Source: Maratus speciosus (taxonomy: Eukaryota > Arthropoda > Arachnida > Araneae > Salticidae). From it: a stretch of DNA of 64,000 nt. Below, piece by piece: positions 46,533 to 58,533 of this stretch (positions are counted from its first letter, which is position 1; each line of letters starts with the position of its first letter). The position numbers were made by a program, and so were the translations under genes. Location: the NCBI GenBank assembly GCA_963932465.1, contig OZ010786.1:537915073-537979072 (forward strand), read 5' to 3'. The notes under the pieces are model-generated. The model saw only the letters and a list, made by a program, of their open reading frames with translations. It did no database searches and had not been told where the DNA came from.

Positions 46533-47807
46533 TCAGGTTGTAACGAAAGTTTCCGCCACAGCTAATATCGTCTTTTCAAACAGTTCGCGTTGTCGTATTT
46601 GCTCATATTTTGTAAAACGACTTTTGGCATTTGAAAGAAAGAGACTTGCTTTATAACACTGTGTGGTGAAATTTGTAAAAAAAAAATATATATATATATA
46701 TATATCGTTATCATTAAATACAGGGTGTCTGAAACAAAACTATCACGCTACCAGATTAGAACCAGCATTTACCTCTAGTTCTGTTGCAAAAAGTCAGCTA
46801 CAGAATGTCACCGAATCATGTGTACAGCTTTAGGCACTACTGTTAAATCATATGACACTGTGAAATTTTGGTACCGAAAGTTCAAAAGCAAGGACTATGC
46901 CATTCAAGAAGCAGAACGCTCTGGCCGGCTTTACTGATGTTGATGAGGCCCGCCTGCAAGAACTTGTGGAAGAATATCAGTATTCAACCAATCAAGAGCT
47001 AGCTAAGCAGTTAGACGTTAATGCCATGTCCATTAGCCGCGCTATGCATTGCATAAATTTGACGTACAAGTTCAATCACTGGGTGCCGCATGAGCTCACT
47101 CAAGCAGATAAGTGCAGATGCCTGCACTAATCTGCTCGAATATCAACCCAAGGAAAAAATTCTGGACCGTTTCGTCACTTGTGACGAAGAGTGGATTCAC
47201 TTCAAGAACACAAGCCGAAAAAGGGGTTGTTCTATGCCCGGTGAGCCCGTCGGCAGCGTCTCAAAGCGCAATTTGACTAACAAAAAGATAATGCTTTGAA
47301 TCTTGTGGGATTGGCGTGGTATTATCCACAAAGAGTATCTGGAAAAAAGTAAAACCATGGACAGTAAGGTGTACAGCAAGATGCTAGTCCGTGTTGATGC
47401 TGCTATCAAGGTAAAATTTCCGGCTCAAGAAGATAATGTTTCATCAAGATAATGCTAGATCACATATGTCTGCATTCACTGGCTGGACTCTATATGGCTC
47501 GAATGGGATCTTTTGCCACACCCACCATATAGACCCGACATCAATTCTTCGGACTACTACATTTTCACACTTGCAGCTACATCTTCCTGGTGCTATCTTT
47601 AATTCTGCACAGGACGCCCGAAATGAGGTTGATCTGTTTTTCGACCCGCGGCCCCCGGGCCGAAGGCTTTGAAAAACTAGAAAACCTTCGCAGAAAATCA
47701 TAGATTCGGATGGTGATTACTACCCTCATTAAAGGTACTGCTTTCATGTTTTTTTTCTAACTTTATTAAGAATTTTTTTTTAGTGGAAAACTTTTGTTAC
47801 AGCCTGA
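46533..47807 (+). mobile_element. Classical mariner element (1275 bp)
   Basis: The inverted ends TCAGGTTGTAACGAAAGTTT / TCAGGCTGTAACAAAAGTTT are flanked by TA (46531-46532, 47808-47809). The size and ends fit mariner. It contains one decayed transposase on the plus strand. A (TA)n tract near 46688-46706 lies in the leader. Confidence 0.92.
46800..47735 (+). pseudogene. Mariner (DD34D-type) transposase remnant
   Basis: Recognisable in order across several frames: FWYRKFKSKDYAIQEAERSG; 'DVDEARLQELVEEYQYSTNQ' and AMSISRAMH (second helix-turn-helix); WVPHELT (mariner signature linker); LLEYQPKEKILDRFVTCDEE (first catalytic Asp); 'ILWDWRGIIHKEYL'; FHQDNARSH (second Asp); and PHPPYRPDINSSDYYIF (third Asp, normally SPDLAPSDYHLF). 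At least four frame changes and several stops are visible, and the very N-terminus is poor. No product is expected. Confidence 0.9.
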
Positions 47808-50800
47808 TATCTATATATTTTTGCTATTTTCACGTCTTACATGCAGTAAAGAATGAATTTAAGGGCACGTTTCCCTAGGGTTGAGAAAAACCGACGTTCA
47901 CATATTGTAAAGTTCTTTTTTAACAAAGCGAAAAGAAAGTTCTTTTAAATGAGACATTTTAAATTAATTCTCAAAATATCAAATAAATGTCTAGCGCAAT
48001 TTCTAAATTTAAAATTTTTTGCAATATTATTTTGTGTTCATTTTATGTAATAACTGTAATGTGACGTAAATATGACGTAATTTCTCCTATTTAAGACTTC
48101 TAACGAATGTTAATGAATTTATTATTTTACAATATCCTTTCTCTTTTAAAATTCACATGTATACTTTTTATGACGTAATTTTTAATAAATTCCTGCTTTT
48201 TATACGTAATTATTTAATTCTAATTTGAAAGTTTTTTTTTCTGTTTATAATAGTCACGTGTAAATAAATTTTTAATTTGAAGCAAACATTATTGCTTGCG
48301 CTTTTTATACAGTTGGCAACAGTTTAAATTAGTACAATTTTCTGAAATCTGTAAAAAATATCTCTAGAAATGCTGAAAATTTGAATTTAAAATAGATATA
48401 AAACCTCGAAAAATGAGTCAAATTAAAAAAATAAATTAATTCTGCACACCAGGAAATTATAACGTATAAAATGAACTAAAAATTATTAAATTCCGATGTA
48501 TAGTTTTTGCTCCTATAAAACTTTATTAGTGGAGCCATTTTGTCCAACTTTAGCATTAAATATCTCTTGAAATAATTATTCTATTTGAAAACTGTCTGCA
48601 TCAGTGTGTTTATCAAACATTTCTGTATAATACCACCGATTTTCATATTTTTGTATGCATTATTTTTCTTAATATTAACGAAGAAAGACCTCCGGTCACA
48701 AAAAATTCAAAACCGGCGGCGGCGGCGGCGGTGACAGCGGTAGTTACTTTTTTTTAGAATAGAGAGATATCTGACTCCAAGGAGCTACTAATATTCAGTT
48801 ACATATTTTCATTAAGCCTACCTTTATTTCTTACAGAGCATGTATTACAAAAATATCAAAGTGATTTTTTATGATTTTTATGGATTATAAATAACATTTA
48901 AAAATGATATATTCAACTAATGTATTATAATAGTGCTTTATAATTTGCTTCTTATACAAAATATTAAAAATGCATTTTAACATTTTTATATTAAAAAAGA
49001 AAACTAAATTTGAATATCTTTGAAAGAAAACAATTTTATTCTACGTAGGGTAACTTTCGTATATATTATACTGTAAAATATCCAGAGATTTAAAATTATG
49101 GAAAAGAATACTCCAAGAACCATGAATAAAACATATTTTCTGTATCTTAAAAGCAAAGTACAAGAGCTTTAAATTTTAAAAGGGTGATAGATTACTTAAA
49201 ATTTTTATTAGTTTGATTTATTGCCCAGTATTCGGGATCGAAGCTTTTTATTTGGAGAGGAATATTTTATTTTATTATAGATTGGAGTTTAAATACTAAA
49301 ATAATAATCAGATACATTGTCACATTTTCTGATAAATAAGTGTGTAACTATTACAAAACAACTGTATTTTGCATATTAATGGTATTAGAAAACGTACATG
49401 AAATTATTATTTAACATTATGATTAAAAAAGTATTTCTTCGAAATTAGACGCTGTTATCTGATTTCAGAAGTAAATGAAATTTAAATTGCATGCATATAA
49501 ATATGGCTTTGAAGATATCACCATCGTTATTTATTGAATCTTTATTTTTTATAAGAAAGAAAAAAGCCGGTAATGGCGCGTTTAAGAGCTGGTGACGAAA
49601 CAAAAGCAAAAGATGTAATGGAATACAGAATATAAGATATAGCGTATCAGCGTCAATAGGTAGCACGTATACCCGTCGATTTCGAACATATTTACGATGA
49701 CAAAAACAACTTATTTCAGTGGCCTCTGACACATTTAAAAAAACTTTCAGGTAGTTTGCTGTCCCACAGTAAAACTGTACGGCCTGTGTAATTATAACAT
49801 CAAGGATGTTCGCATTCTTATTCAATTGCCATTTGATATCCTCACATAAGTTACGTTATTGCTGTAGTTGTGTCTGCGAGATCATACGACGCAATTTCCA
49901 TATTTATACACATTATAGAACGATATTTATGGATTCGATAGTAGTTAACTAAAATTGTATGTTCTTCTGACTTTAAATACAAATTTAAAAACAATTATAC
50001 CACATTGGTTTCGACAAAGGCAGCTTTTAAAACAGAAAAAATGTAACTGTATCTCACAGATACAAAGGATGGTTACCCAGTGTTCACAACATTCAATTCT
50101 GTCCTACATTGTAACGTGCCATTCTGAGCAGTTCACATGAAAAGAAACATTAACACAAATTTATCAAAAAAAACGACAGTTTTTGGACAGTAAACTTAAT
50201 TTAATTAGAAAGGGATACACAGCCCCATTCTTTAAGACTGATGGCATGTAGGGCAGACCTGACAATGAAAGATTAACCCGAAAAAATATTTAAAGCTAAC
50301 TTATTTAATTCGCAAGAATCCACCAGCGTGTCCATTAGCGCTGGCCGATTAATATATCGGACAACAGCTGCGGCTTCGAGCTCAAACATTCGAAGCTTAG
50401 GGCTGTTTTCAAATCCATATTTTCTACTTTCGGAAACATTTTTAATTATTTTTAGCGTCTCGTACTTAAAAAGTAAAAACGGAACATATATAGAATTACT
50501 CCTGTGTCTGTCTCTGCGTCTGTCACAGCCATTTTACGTGTAAACTATGGAATGGGGAAGTTAAAAATGGCTAAAGTAATAAAAGCTATTGACTCGAATA
50601 CTTATAGATTGTTAAATATTCATAAATATATTTAGGAAAAATTTAGAGGTGTTAAATAAGTTACTTGAAAAAAAAATCTTTTCTGTAAATATCGTGTCGG
50701 GCATCGTGTGAAATTTTTCTTAGTGCCGAACAGAAAAATATATTTCTTTTTATTTTATGTTTAAATTTTCAGAGATATCGTCGCTAACGTAATGGAAAAA

Positions 50801-51013
50801 TATGCCCTCCTCTCTATTTCCGAATCAACTGTAACTAAAACAATGAAAACATTAATGGTAGTCGAAGTTAACTAGAACATTGCGAAGTTAACTTGAACCC
50901 TTAAAACTATAGCGATTACCCAAGTTAATTTTTTTTTTGAGAAAATCGCATTTTTCCATTACTCACAAATTCCATACTGCGGGAGTTCACCGAAGAAGAT
51001 GAGGAGGTATCTA
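47808..51013. other. Spacer with GGC repeat and TGACGTAA cluster
   Basis: No gene can be supported. (GGC)n of about seven units at 48714-48735 is the GC-richest spot of the region. TGACGTAA occurs at 48062, 48073 and 48171. A CTGTGTCTGTCTCTGCGTCTGTC stretch (in parts) near 50500 resembles dispersed arthropod repeats. The 126-codon minus-strand frame at 49445-49825 has no recognised domain. Confidence 0.4.
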
Positions 51014-51175
51014 CACTGTTAAAAATATGCAGCAGTTGCTGCATACTCACTCAACCACTTTTATAGAATATTTATGTTCTGACCAATGAGAATGTCCCAT
51101 AATATAGTCAAGTTACAGTTTCCTATAAAAACGATGGAGTGACGATGCAGCAAATGCCCCAGATTTTTAACAGTG
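51014..51175. mobile_element. Short TA-flanked MITE (162 bp)
   Basis: CACTGTTAAAAAT at both ends in inverted orientation, TA on each side (51012-51013, 51176-51177). The inner ATGCAGCA / GATGCAGCA phrases also face each other. The termini equal those of the 983-bp element at 14265-15247, so the two belong to one family. Confidence 0.75.
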
Positions 51176-54100
51176 TAGCGTCGCAGAAGTATAAAACGAT
51201 TGTTGATAATGATTTTCGAACAAAATTGTCGATTATTAGGCGAGATATTACACCTTATCGCCACGGGCGGTTTGGACATACATAAACACATGGGCGACGT
51301 ACTATGTGAGCAGTCGGCTTTTAAATCCTAGATAACTTTTACTCACATATTTGGGCAATGCGATGCCCAGTTATTAATCCATATATTCATTGTAGGAACC
51401 ATTTTTGTGTGAGTAACTCGCACTTGACGTGTTTTTTTCTATAGACACATATGAAATTGGTAAGACTCTATGTACTCGAACAGTTTGTTTATGTATTTTG
51501 ATAAAAACAGATAATTTCTCAGAAAATGATCTGAAAATTGCCATGTTGAACAGTCGACCTGCCAACAAAAATGTAAAAAGTCACTCCTGTGATCGAAAGT
51601 GATTTTTATGTTATTTAAACAGGTAGTTTAAAAGTAACCAAAATACAAGCTTAAATCACTAAAGACTGACATGTGTGAAATATTTCGCATAATGCTCATT
51701 AAATTCAATAGTTATCTCTAAAATAAATGGTTTCACTAATAGTTCGCAGAAGCAGAAGCAAAGTTCTCTCTCGGTCGCTATAAAATGCACTTGAATCACT
51801 GAAATATTTCTATAGAAATGGACCATCAAGTATTCTACTAGCAAATTTCAAAAATGAAACTCTTGAAACGGTAATACGGCTTAACGCCTTAAAAAGGTGA
51901 AGAAACTCTCAGTTGTACGCAGCGTTGTACAGCTATTTGCCAAATTCAATTTCGCAGATAACAAGCGGACATCTCGATGGTGTTTGAATCCTGAATAATT
52001 TACTGTTAAAAGTGAGATGCATGTAAGTCCATAGAATAGAACTCCTACCGATAAATATATAGAAGCTATACAACCACAGGTACCAAATTTTGACAGATTC
52101 AATGCTCACATATAATAAGTGAAAGAAAAAGATATGACTGTATAGGTTGATAATTCAAGAATGAATTTCACGCATGCCAGAGGTCAAAATTTGAAAACTA
52201 GACCACAGATGACCTCCATAAAGAGTTAGGTATTATGCTGCAACGTTGTAAAATGAATGAGAAATAAATATTCTTTGATGTTTGTAAATAAAAATAGCAG
52301 GCGTAATGTTAGCAGAATTTTTTTTTTTAAATGTCCGTTTTATGTTAGTGAAAAAGTTTTAATGTTTAAAAAATATATATAATAAAACGAGCATATGTTT
52401 TACATTAAACAAATTTTTTATTTATATTTTTATTATTTTATCAACTTTTGTTTAAAATTTTATAATATTTTTATTCTCAATGTTACAAAAACTCATTTAA
52501 TGAAAAAAGTATTAATATAGATAGATATACGGATATTATTATTATTATGTAACATCTGATACGCTTTTTAAAATCTTCCATTAAACATTATGTGATAATT
52601 TTAAAATTTAACAGCTGTAACTAGCTTATGGATATTAGGATAAATATCGTAGATAATATTAGAATTTGATTTAAGATTTTAAAAATATACATTAGTGTGG
52701 TATATTTATCGTTTCTATTTCCCAAATTTCAGAATTATGTAATTAACTTGGATGACTTTATATCGAATTTTAATAATTGATTAATAACCTTCCTTTAATT
52801 GTGTAGTTTTCGATTTATTATTACAAGGAACATAATATTAGTAAAAAAATGTTCTATAATTATTTAGCTTATTTAAAGATATGAAATAAAGACTACCACT
52901 ACGGAAATAGTAGAGTTGAAATTAAATACAATATAAATTTAATAAAAAAAAACAATTTATAATGGATGTTTTGTCATTCCTTTTTGTCTATTATTTTATT
53001 GTAAAAATACGCATTAATCAGATTAAAATTTCTCTTGAAAAAAAAAAAGCATTTCATATCAAACATATTTTTAGATGGTTAAGAAGGAAACAAAATGCAT
53101 TTTCGGTATTCGTTTTTTTTTTTTATTAATTGATTTTTTTACTCTGGAGACTTTGCTTTCACCTAAATAAAATAAATTCTCTTACTCTAATAAATTGGAA
53201 AAACTGAAAAACATATTGTTTTGAACTTATTGTATATAACAAAGAAAACTTCTGTCACGAAAGAAAAAATAAAATTGAACTCGTACCGTTATATCTATTA
53301 TCTACTTTAAAAGTTTTTCTATAGTAAAAGAAAAAAAAAACTTTAAAGAGTATTTGTAAAAAATATATAAAATACACCTAAATGCTCTGTTTAATCTTCT
53401 AACTGTTCTTCAATGCTATTAAAAATATTACAGAGACCTAGATGTTTGTTATTTTTTTATTTTTAAGATACTTTATTTTTACTTTCTTAATTTTTAATCT
53501 AAAACTTTCAATAAATTTTATAAATTTAGATGTAATAATTTTAAAATGAAGTTTTAGGGAAAATAAATACACAAAAAAACTATTTGTCAACAGTTTTTTT
53601 TGTGAATTTATCTAAATTAATTTCAAAGTTGTATTGCTGATTAAAGTATTTAACTATAATGGCAAAGGACGTACGCTATATATTTTATAGCTTTCTCTAG
53701 ACAATTGTTACACTCCCAAATTGAATGGATATTGTATGATTTCAAAACTAATGTTGAAATTTCTGTCGCAACAATCATTAATATTTTAGTGAGATTCCAG
53801 TTTTAAAAAGTTTAATAAAATCAGAAAATATGCTTGAACAGAAATGCATTGTTTTGAAATATTTAGCTATTAACATTTAAAACATGTTAAGCGCCATGAG
53901 TTAAAAAATATTTTATAATAATCTGTATTACTTCCTATCAATATAACTTCGTGTATTGCAATAGCTATTATTAAGCAGACGTTCCAGTAATTTATTTTTG
54001 TATTGATTGTCTGAGGGAAATATTGTAGTTATTTTTATTTGTAATAAATAATAACAATTTTTTATTATTAATGTTTTTTTTTACATAAATACTTTTTTAA

Positions 54101-54498
54101 CAGCATGTTATCTAGAAAAGAAATTCCGCAAGGCATTCTTAAATGTTTTTTTAATGTGTAAAAATGATAAGTAACAACCAATCTAGATTTTAAAATTCAT
54201 AAAATATGAATAGAAAAAAATACTCTTACTGAAAATTTTGCGAAAATTTAATTTAATTGGAATCTAAATTTCTTGTAGAACTAAATTTCACCTGCATTTT
54301 TTTTTATTTTTCTGAAATCTGCATCCGTTATCACATTGAATAGCAACTGCATTTAGAGAGAAAATGTACCTTTTTTAACAATATCTATACCTCTCTAGTT
54401 TTAAAAATTATTCGTTTATATAGCTTTAGATCTTCTAGACAACGAATTTTATACAAATATTTATGATAAGGAAAATCTTTTTTCTTTGCTGTTCCCAG
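51176..54498. other. Spacer, less AT-rich to 52.2 kb, then very AT-rich
   Basis: Between 51.3 and 52.1 kb three minus-strand frames of 60-73 codons follow each other, but none has a recognised domain. From 52.3 to 54.3 kb the DNA is low-complexity AT-rich and nothing was seen. Confidence 0.4.
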
Positions 54499-54660
54499 AT
54501 ATTGTGTGTATAATTTATACAAAAAGTCCGAAAACAGAAATTTTTGGATTAGAGAACAACCTGAAACTACGAATGAATGATATCGTCGCCGCAGTGGTCT
54601 TCGATATGTTAAAGGGCCAGCCCTACACACTGAACACACTGGTCGATATCTTTAACTTAA
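54499..54660 (+). CDS. Probable internal exon of an unidentified host gene
   Basis: A strong acceptor (TTTTTTCTTTGCTGTTCCCAG ends at 54498 when read in parts) precedes 162 bp of open frame, closed by a donor, TTAA|GTAAAT, at 54661. The entry and exit phases are both 1, so the exon is symmetric. It encodes KSPKTEIFGLENNLKLRMND followed by IVAAVVFDMLKGQPYTLNTL. Third positions in the second half are mostly G/C (GTC GCC GCA GTG GTC TTC), unlike the surrounding AT-rich DNA. No domain or gene is recognised; neither neighbouring exon was found. It is the best host coding signal in the window. A captured or pseudogene exon remains possible. Confidence 0.5.
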
Positions 54661-55420
54661 GTAAATTTGCTTTTAATTATTTTTCCTGTGCGAACTTTCG
54701 TGATCGGGGCTACACTGCTTGCCAGAAGTCTTTAAGTAATGGAGTCGCGATTCCTTTTCTAATTAAATTATGTTTATTATTTATGAAACTGTCATCATTT
54801 AATAAATTGGATAAAACAAACAACCAATAATAACAGTGATACCTTGTGGTACCTGTAAAACCTGGTGGTACCTGTGTCCTATTGTACTACTTAGGCCTAT
54901 TATATATTTAGTATAAAGTAGGATATTTTATAAAAAATGAATTTAATTTTATATGCAAAAGCAATTTTTGTTTAAAATTTAAGATTAAAATTATAGATTA
55001 TTGAGCACTCTGATGTTTTAAATGCATTTTCAAATGTAAAGATCGCATACAGAGGAATACAATTATGAGATTCTTTACATGTTTTTTGCATTTCTCAAGT
55101 ATAACTCTTAAACAAAACTCCCAACTTTTATTCCACCAGTGTAATTAACCAATTGCAAGTATTTTTTCGTTAATTTTGTTGCTGAATACTTCTTTATGTT
55201 TTGGCATAATCTGCAATTTATGCTTTAATCTTCATGATTATCTATTCTGTAACACAAAAATGAAACTTCCACCAAAAAAAGTATTTTAATATATTGAAAA
55301 ATCTGATTTTTAATGAAAAGGGTTATTTAAAAAAGATGATTAAATGTTCAGTTCTTCGTTTGCTTATTTTGTAACAAACGCTTATTTTTTTACAAACTTT
55401 TATAACAAAATATATATATA

Positions 55421-56950
55421 CACTGCTCAAAACAATTAAAGGATATTTGAAGTTTTATATAAAATAAAGATATAAACGAAATTTTTTTTTGCCGAAAATA
55501 GAAGAAGAGAATCACAAATGCAAATTTTTCTGGTTTTCAAACTGTGGAGTACGCAAATTTTGAGTTCGACGTCAAAAACGTCGCTTCAGCGGCAGCGAAT
55601 GAAATTTGACTTTCAACTGGATAAAAGAGAATGAAGACAAGGATGATCGGCATTCAGTGATTGCTTTGTTTCGATGAGTACGATGTCTCAGCGAAGTCAT
55701 TTGACAGATTCAGAAGCTTTGAGGATTGTTGGTAGGTTAGAAGGGGGCCAAACTCAAGCCGAAGTAGCGCAAGCCATTGGAGTGTCACAAAGTGTCATTT
55801 CCAGGATCTGGAACCGTTTTTTGGAGAGTGGATGTACAGGCCGAAGACCAGGACAAGGTCGTAGACGGGCAACAACGCCCAATGAAGATCGGTATTTAGC
55901 GTTAACAGCTCGGAGACACCGAACCATGAACGCTACTCTTCTGCAACAACACCTTCGCTCGCTACAGGCACCACAATTTCAACTCAGACTGTCCGAAACT
56001 GGCTCCTTGCTGTAGGTCTGTATGCTCGCCGACCGATGGTATGTGTTAGATTAACATCAAGGCATCGTCGCGACCGCAGGGAGTGGGCAACCGAGCATGT
56101 CAACTGGAGGAGAAATGAATGGAGCAATATTCTGTTTTCTGACGAGTCCCCTTTTTCTGTGCATCCGGATAATAGGCGTATTTTCATCTGGAGGGACCGT
56201 GGCAGTAGGAATAATCCTGCGTTCGTGCACGAAAGTGTCAGATTTGGCGGTGGAGGAGTGTTGGTGTATGGTGGCATCTCCATTGACGGGCGCACTGACC
56301 TCTACATCATTCGAGATGGAGCTCTGACTGGTCGCCGATATAGGGATGAGATCCTCAGACCTATTGTAGTCCCTTACGCTGCAGCAATCGGAGATAACTT
56401 CAATTTAATGGACGATAACTGCAGGCCACATCGTGCAAACCTGGCGGAGGATTTCCTTTTCGAGGAAGGAATCGTTCGAACGGAATGGCCAGCGTGTTCT
56501 ACAGACATGAATCCAATCGAGCACGTTTGGGACGCTCTAGGAAGACGAGTTTCTGGCCGCCAACAACCCCCACAAACTCTCCAAGAACTGGAAAGAGCTC
56601 TTCTGGAAGAGTGGGGCAGAATACCCCAACTCGTCATTAATAGCCTCATCGAGTCCATGCCTCAAAGGTGTTCAACGTTGCTGGCCGCCCGTGGAAACCA
56701 TACCCCCTACTGAAAATAATTTTCTTTGAAGAAAACACCTTTTCTTATTCTTTTTTTCTCATATGCACAAATTGTGTTTTTTTCCTTTAGTATACAAATG
56801 CGCAATAAAATGCATTTTTTCTGCCAAACCTGTGTAATTTATTCTCATATAACTTACTATGTCAGTCGACCATGTATCAATCAGCTAAACAGTTTACCAG
56901 ATACAAAATCCACCTAAAACTGCAATATCCTTTAATTGTTTTGAGCAGTG
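55421..56950 (+). mobile_element. Tc1-like transposon, nearly intact (1530 bp)
   Basis: The ends CACTGCTCAAAACAATTAAA are identical over 27 bp in inverted orientation, each flanked by TATATA so that a TA target duplication is present. One transposase gene with a single frameshift lies inside. Perfect ends and almost open coding make this the youngest-looking element here, apart perhaps from the one at 2.2-5.2 kb. Confidence 0.95.
55674..56713 (+). pseudogene. Tc1-like DD34E transposase, one frameshift
   Basis: Two ATGs (55674, 55683) give MSTMSQRSHLTDSEALRIVG. The paired helix-turn-helix region spans residues ~10-110 (GGQTQAEVAQAIGVSQSVIS, then a GRR-rich hook-like stretch GRRPGQGRRRATTP). 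A one-base loss near 55963 shifts the frame. Thereafter the protein is open to TGA 56711-56713: RRDRREWATEHVNWRRNEWS, Asp in ILFSDESPF, a Gly-rich run VRFGGGGVLVYGGIS, Asp in NLMDDNCRPHRA and Glu in NPIEHVWDALG, with 34 residues between the last two. The full protein would be ~346 residues, normal for the family. All catalytic residues are present; the frameshift alone would inactivate it. Confidence 0.95.
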
Positions 56951-57083
56951 TATATATATATATTCATAATTGCATGCAATTCCCTAGTCCTGTCAAATTA
57001 TTTCTTTTAAAATATACATTAAAATTAGTGGTGTCGTACATGGCATTTGGAAATTAATATTTAAATAACTGTCCAGTAATATA

Positions 57084-57670
57084 CAGGGTGTTTCATCAAA
57101 TATGTCCAATACTTTAAGAGGTAATGGAACTCATCCAAACAAACAACTTTCATCGAAGAATGCATGGTCGGAATGTAAAAGCAAAGGTGCAAACGGGCGC
57201 TGAAGGGGGGTGTTGTTTTTCGAGGCAAAAACACACAATGGGTGATTAAGTGACAAATGCAAAGTGGAAACCGCTTTCCGTACAATCGTTGAGACTCTGA
57301 GCCATTTCCATTAGCAATTCCGTAGATGAAATGTCAGTCTTTCCCTTATTAGTGAAGTGCAACATATCCTGTTACGTTCCTACCGCGATTGACAGTTGCA
57401 TACTCGGACCAGCTGCTTTTGTGTATAAATCATGATGAAATTTTGTATAAAAATTTTTCTTCTTCTCCATATTACTTCTCCATTTACATGCTATTAGTGT
57501 CGTTCTTTTCCATATAGTTCGGAACAGGAATAAAGTTTTAACATTTGCGTGGACCAAGTTTCCAAATGCGCCAGCACCTTTGCGTTTTATTTCCGACTAT
57601 GATGAAAGTTGTTTCATTGGATGTGTACTACATATCTTAATGTTTTGCCCATCTTTTATGAAATACCCTG
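57084..57670 (-). mobile_element. Mariner MITE (587 bp), complete
   Basis: The ends CAGGGTGTTTCATCAAATAT / CAGGGTATTTCATAAAAGAT (inverted) have TA on each side (57082-57083, 57671-57672). On the minus strand it keeps the leader and start of the 2.2-kb element's transposase: FTNKGKTD, then IANGNGSESQRLYGKRFP with a small indel. The catalytic core is gone. It lacks the ~730-bp inner parts of the large element's arms. The empty site is visible in R2 unit 2. Confidence 0.88.
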
Positions 57671-58533
57671 TATATTTAATGAAAGTGAAAGCAGATCAAT
57701 AGTAACACTTTCAAAAACAGATAGAGATTTCTTTTTCTTTTCGTCGAGAAACAAGTTATTTACCTTTGTATTCACTGACCTACACTATTTCTATAACAAT
57801 AATGCTGTAAAAAACTTTAAATACGGTGAAGGAAAAAAAAGTGGAAAAACACGACTTCTTCCTTATTTGATATGAAAACAGTGACATTTTTTCTCGTATC
57901 AGAAATATTATCCGAGGTACATAATATAAGTCGTTTGGGAAATTAGAAAAAAAAAAAAAAGAAATTAAGTTTTGTTAGATAAACTAAACAATTCTTGTTG
58001 ACGTATATAAAAAATCAAATAATGTCAGAAAATTTAATTTGTATCTTTGGAAGGTTTTTCCCTTGCTTATTAATTTTAATTTGTATTATTTTTTCGTGCT
58101 TACTTTTTGATAATATAGTAAGTGATATAACTAAAGTTAATGTGGTTTTGTAAAATGTGGAATATGTTTATTATGATAATATTTTTTTTCTAATTATCAT
58201 ATTTGATGTATTATATTAAATAATATACAAATTAGAAATATAAATCACAAGAGTTTAATAAATGAAATAACTTAAACGTAATCAAAGTAAAATCTCCGAA
58301 GTGTAAATCTGAAACTTAAGTATAAAACTTCATTGCAGAATTTAATAATTATATTTATTAAATATTTATATTATATTACTGAATGAATACTGAGATTTAT
58401 TTTAAATAATAAACTTATTTATAATGTCTTCTCAGCTGGAGAATAGCATTTTTTGATTACTAAAAATATTTGCATTTTTTATGAAGATGTTTACAATGTT
58501 TTCCCGATGAGTCCATGAGAATTCATCCACACC

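Larger units (their letters stand above)
54950..58533. repeat. Repeat R2, unit 3 (interrupted)
   Basis: Blocks 55110-55415, 56955-57080 and 57672-58530 match units 1 and 2 in order. It is interrupted by the Tc1-like element (55421-56950) and the MITE (57084-57670), and cut by the long-TIR element at 58534. Unit 2 at 34755-34790 (CCAGTATTATATATTTGG) provides the empty site of the MITE. Confidence 0.7.

Noticed and set aside
49445..49825. 126-codon minus-strand frame as a gene
   Set aside because: No domain recognised, no clear splice sites, and a frame of this length is not surprising across six frames of 64 kb.
51374..52102. Three successive minus-strand frames as exons of one gene
   Set aside because: They are in a less AT-rich stretch but show no convincing splice sites or domain; kept only as spacer remarks.
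55984..56658. Minus-strand frames of 103 and 94 codons
   Set aside because: Antisense to the Tc1-like transposase.
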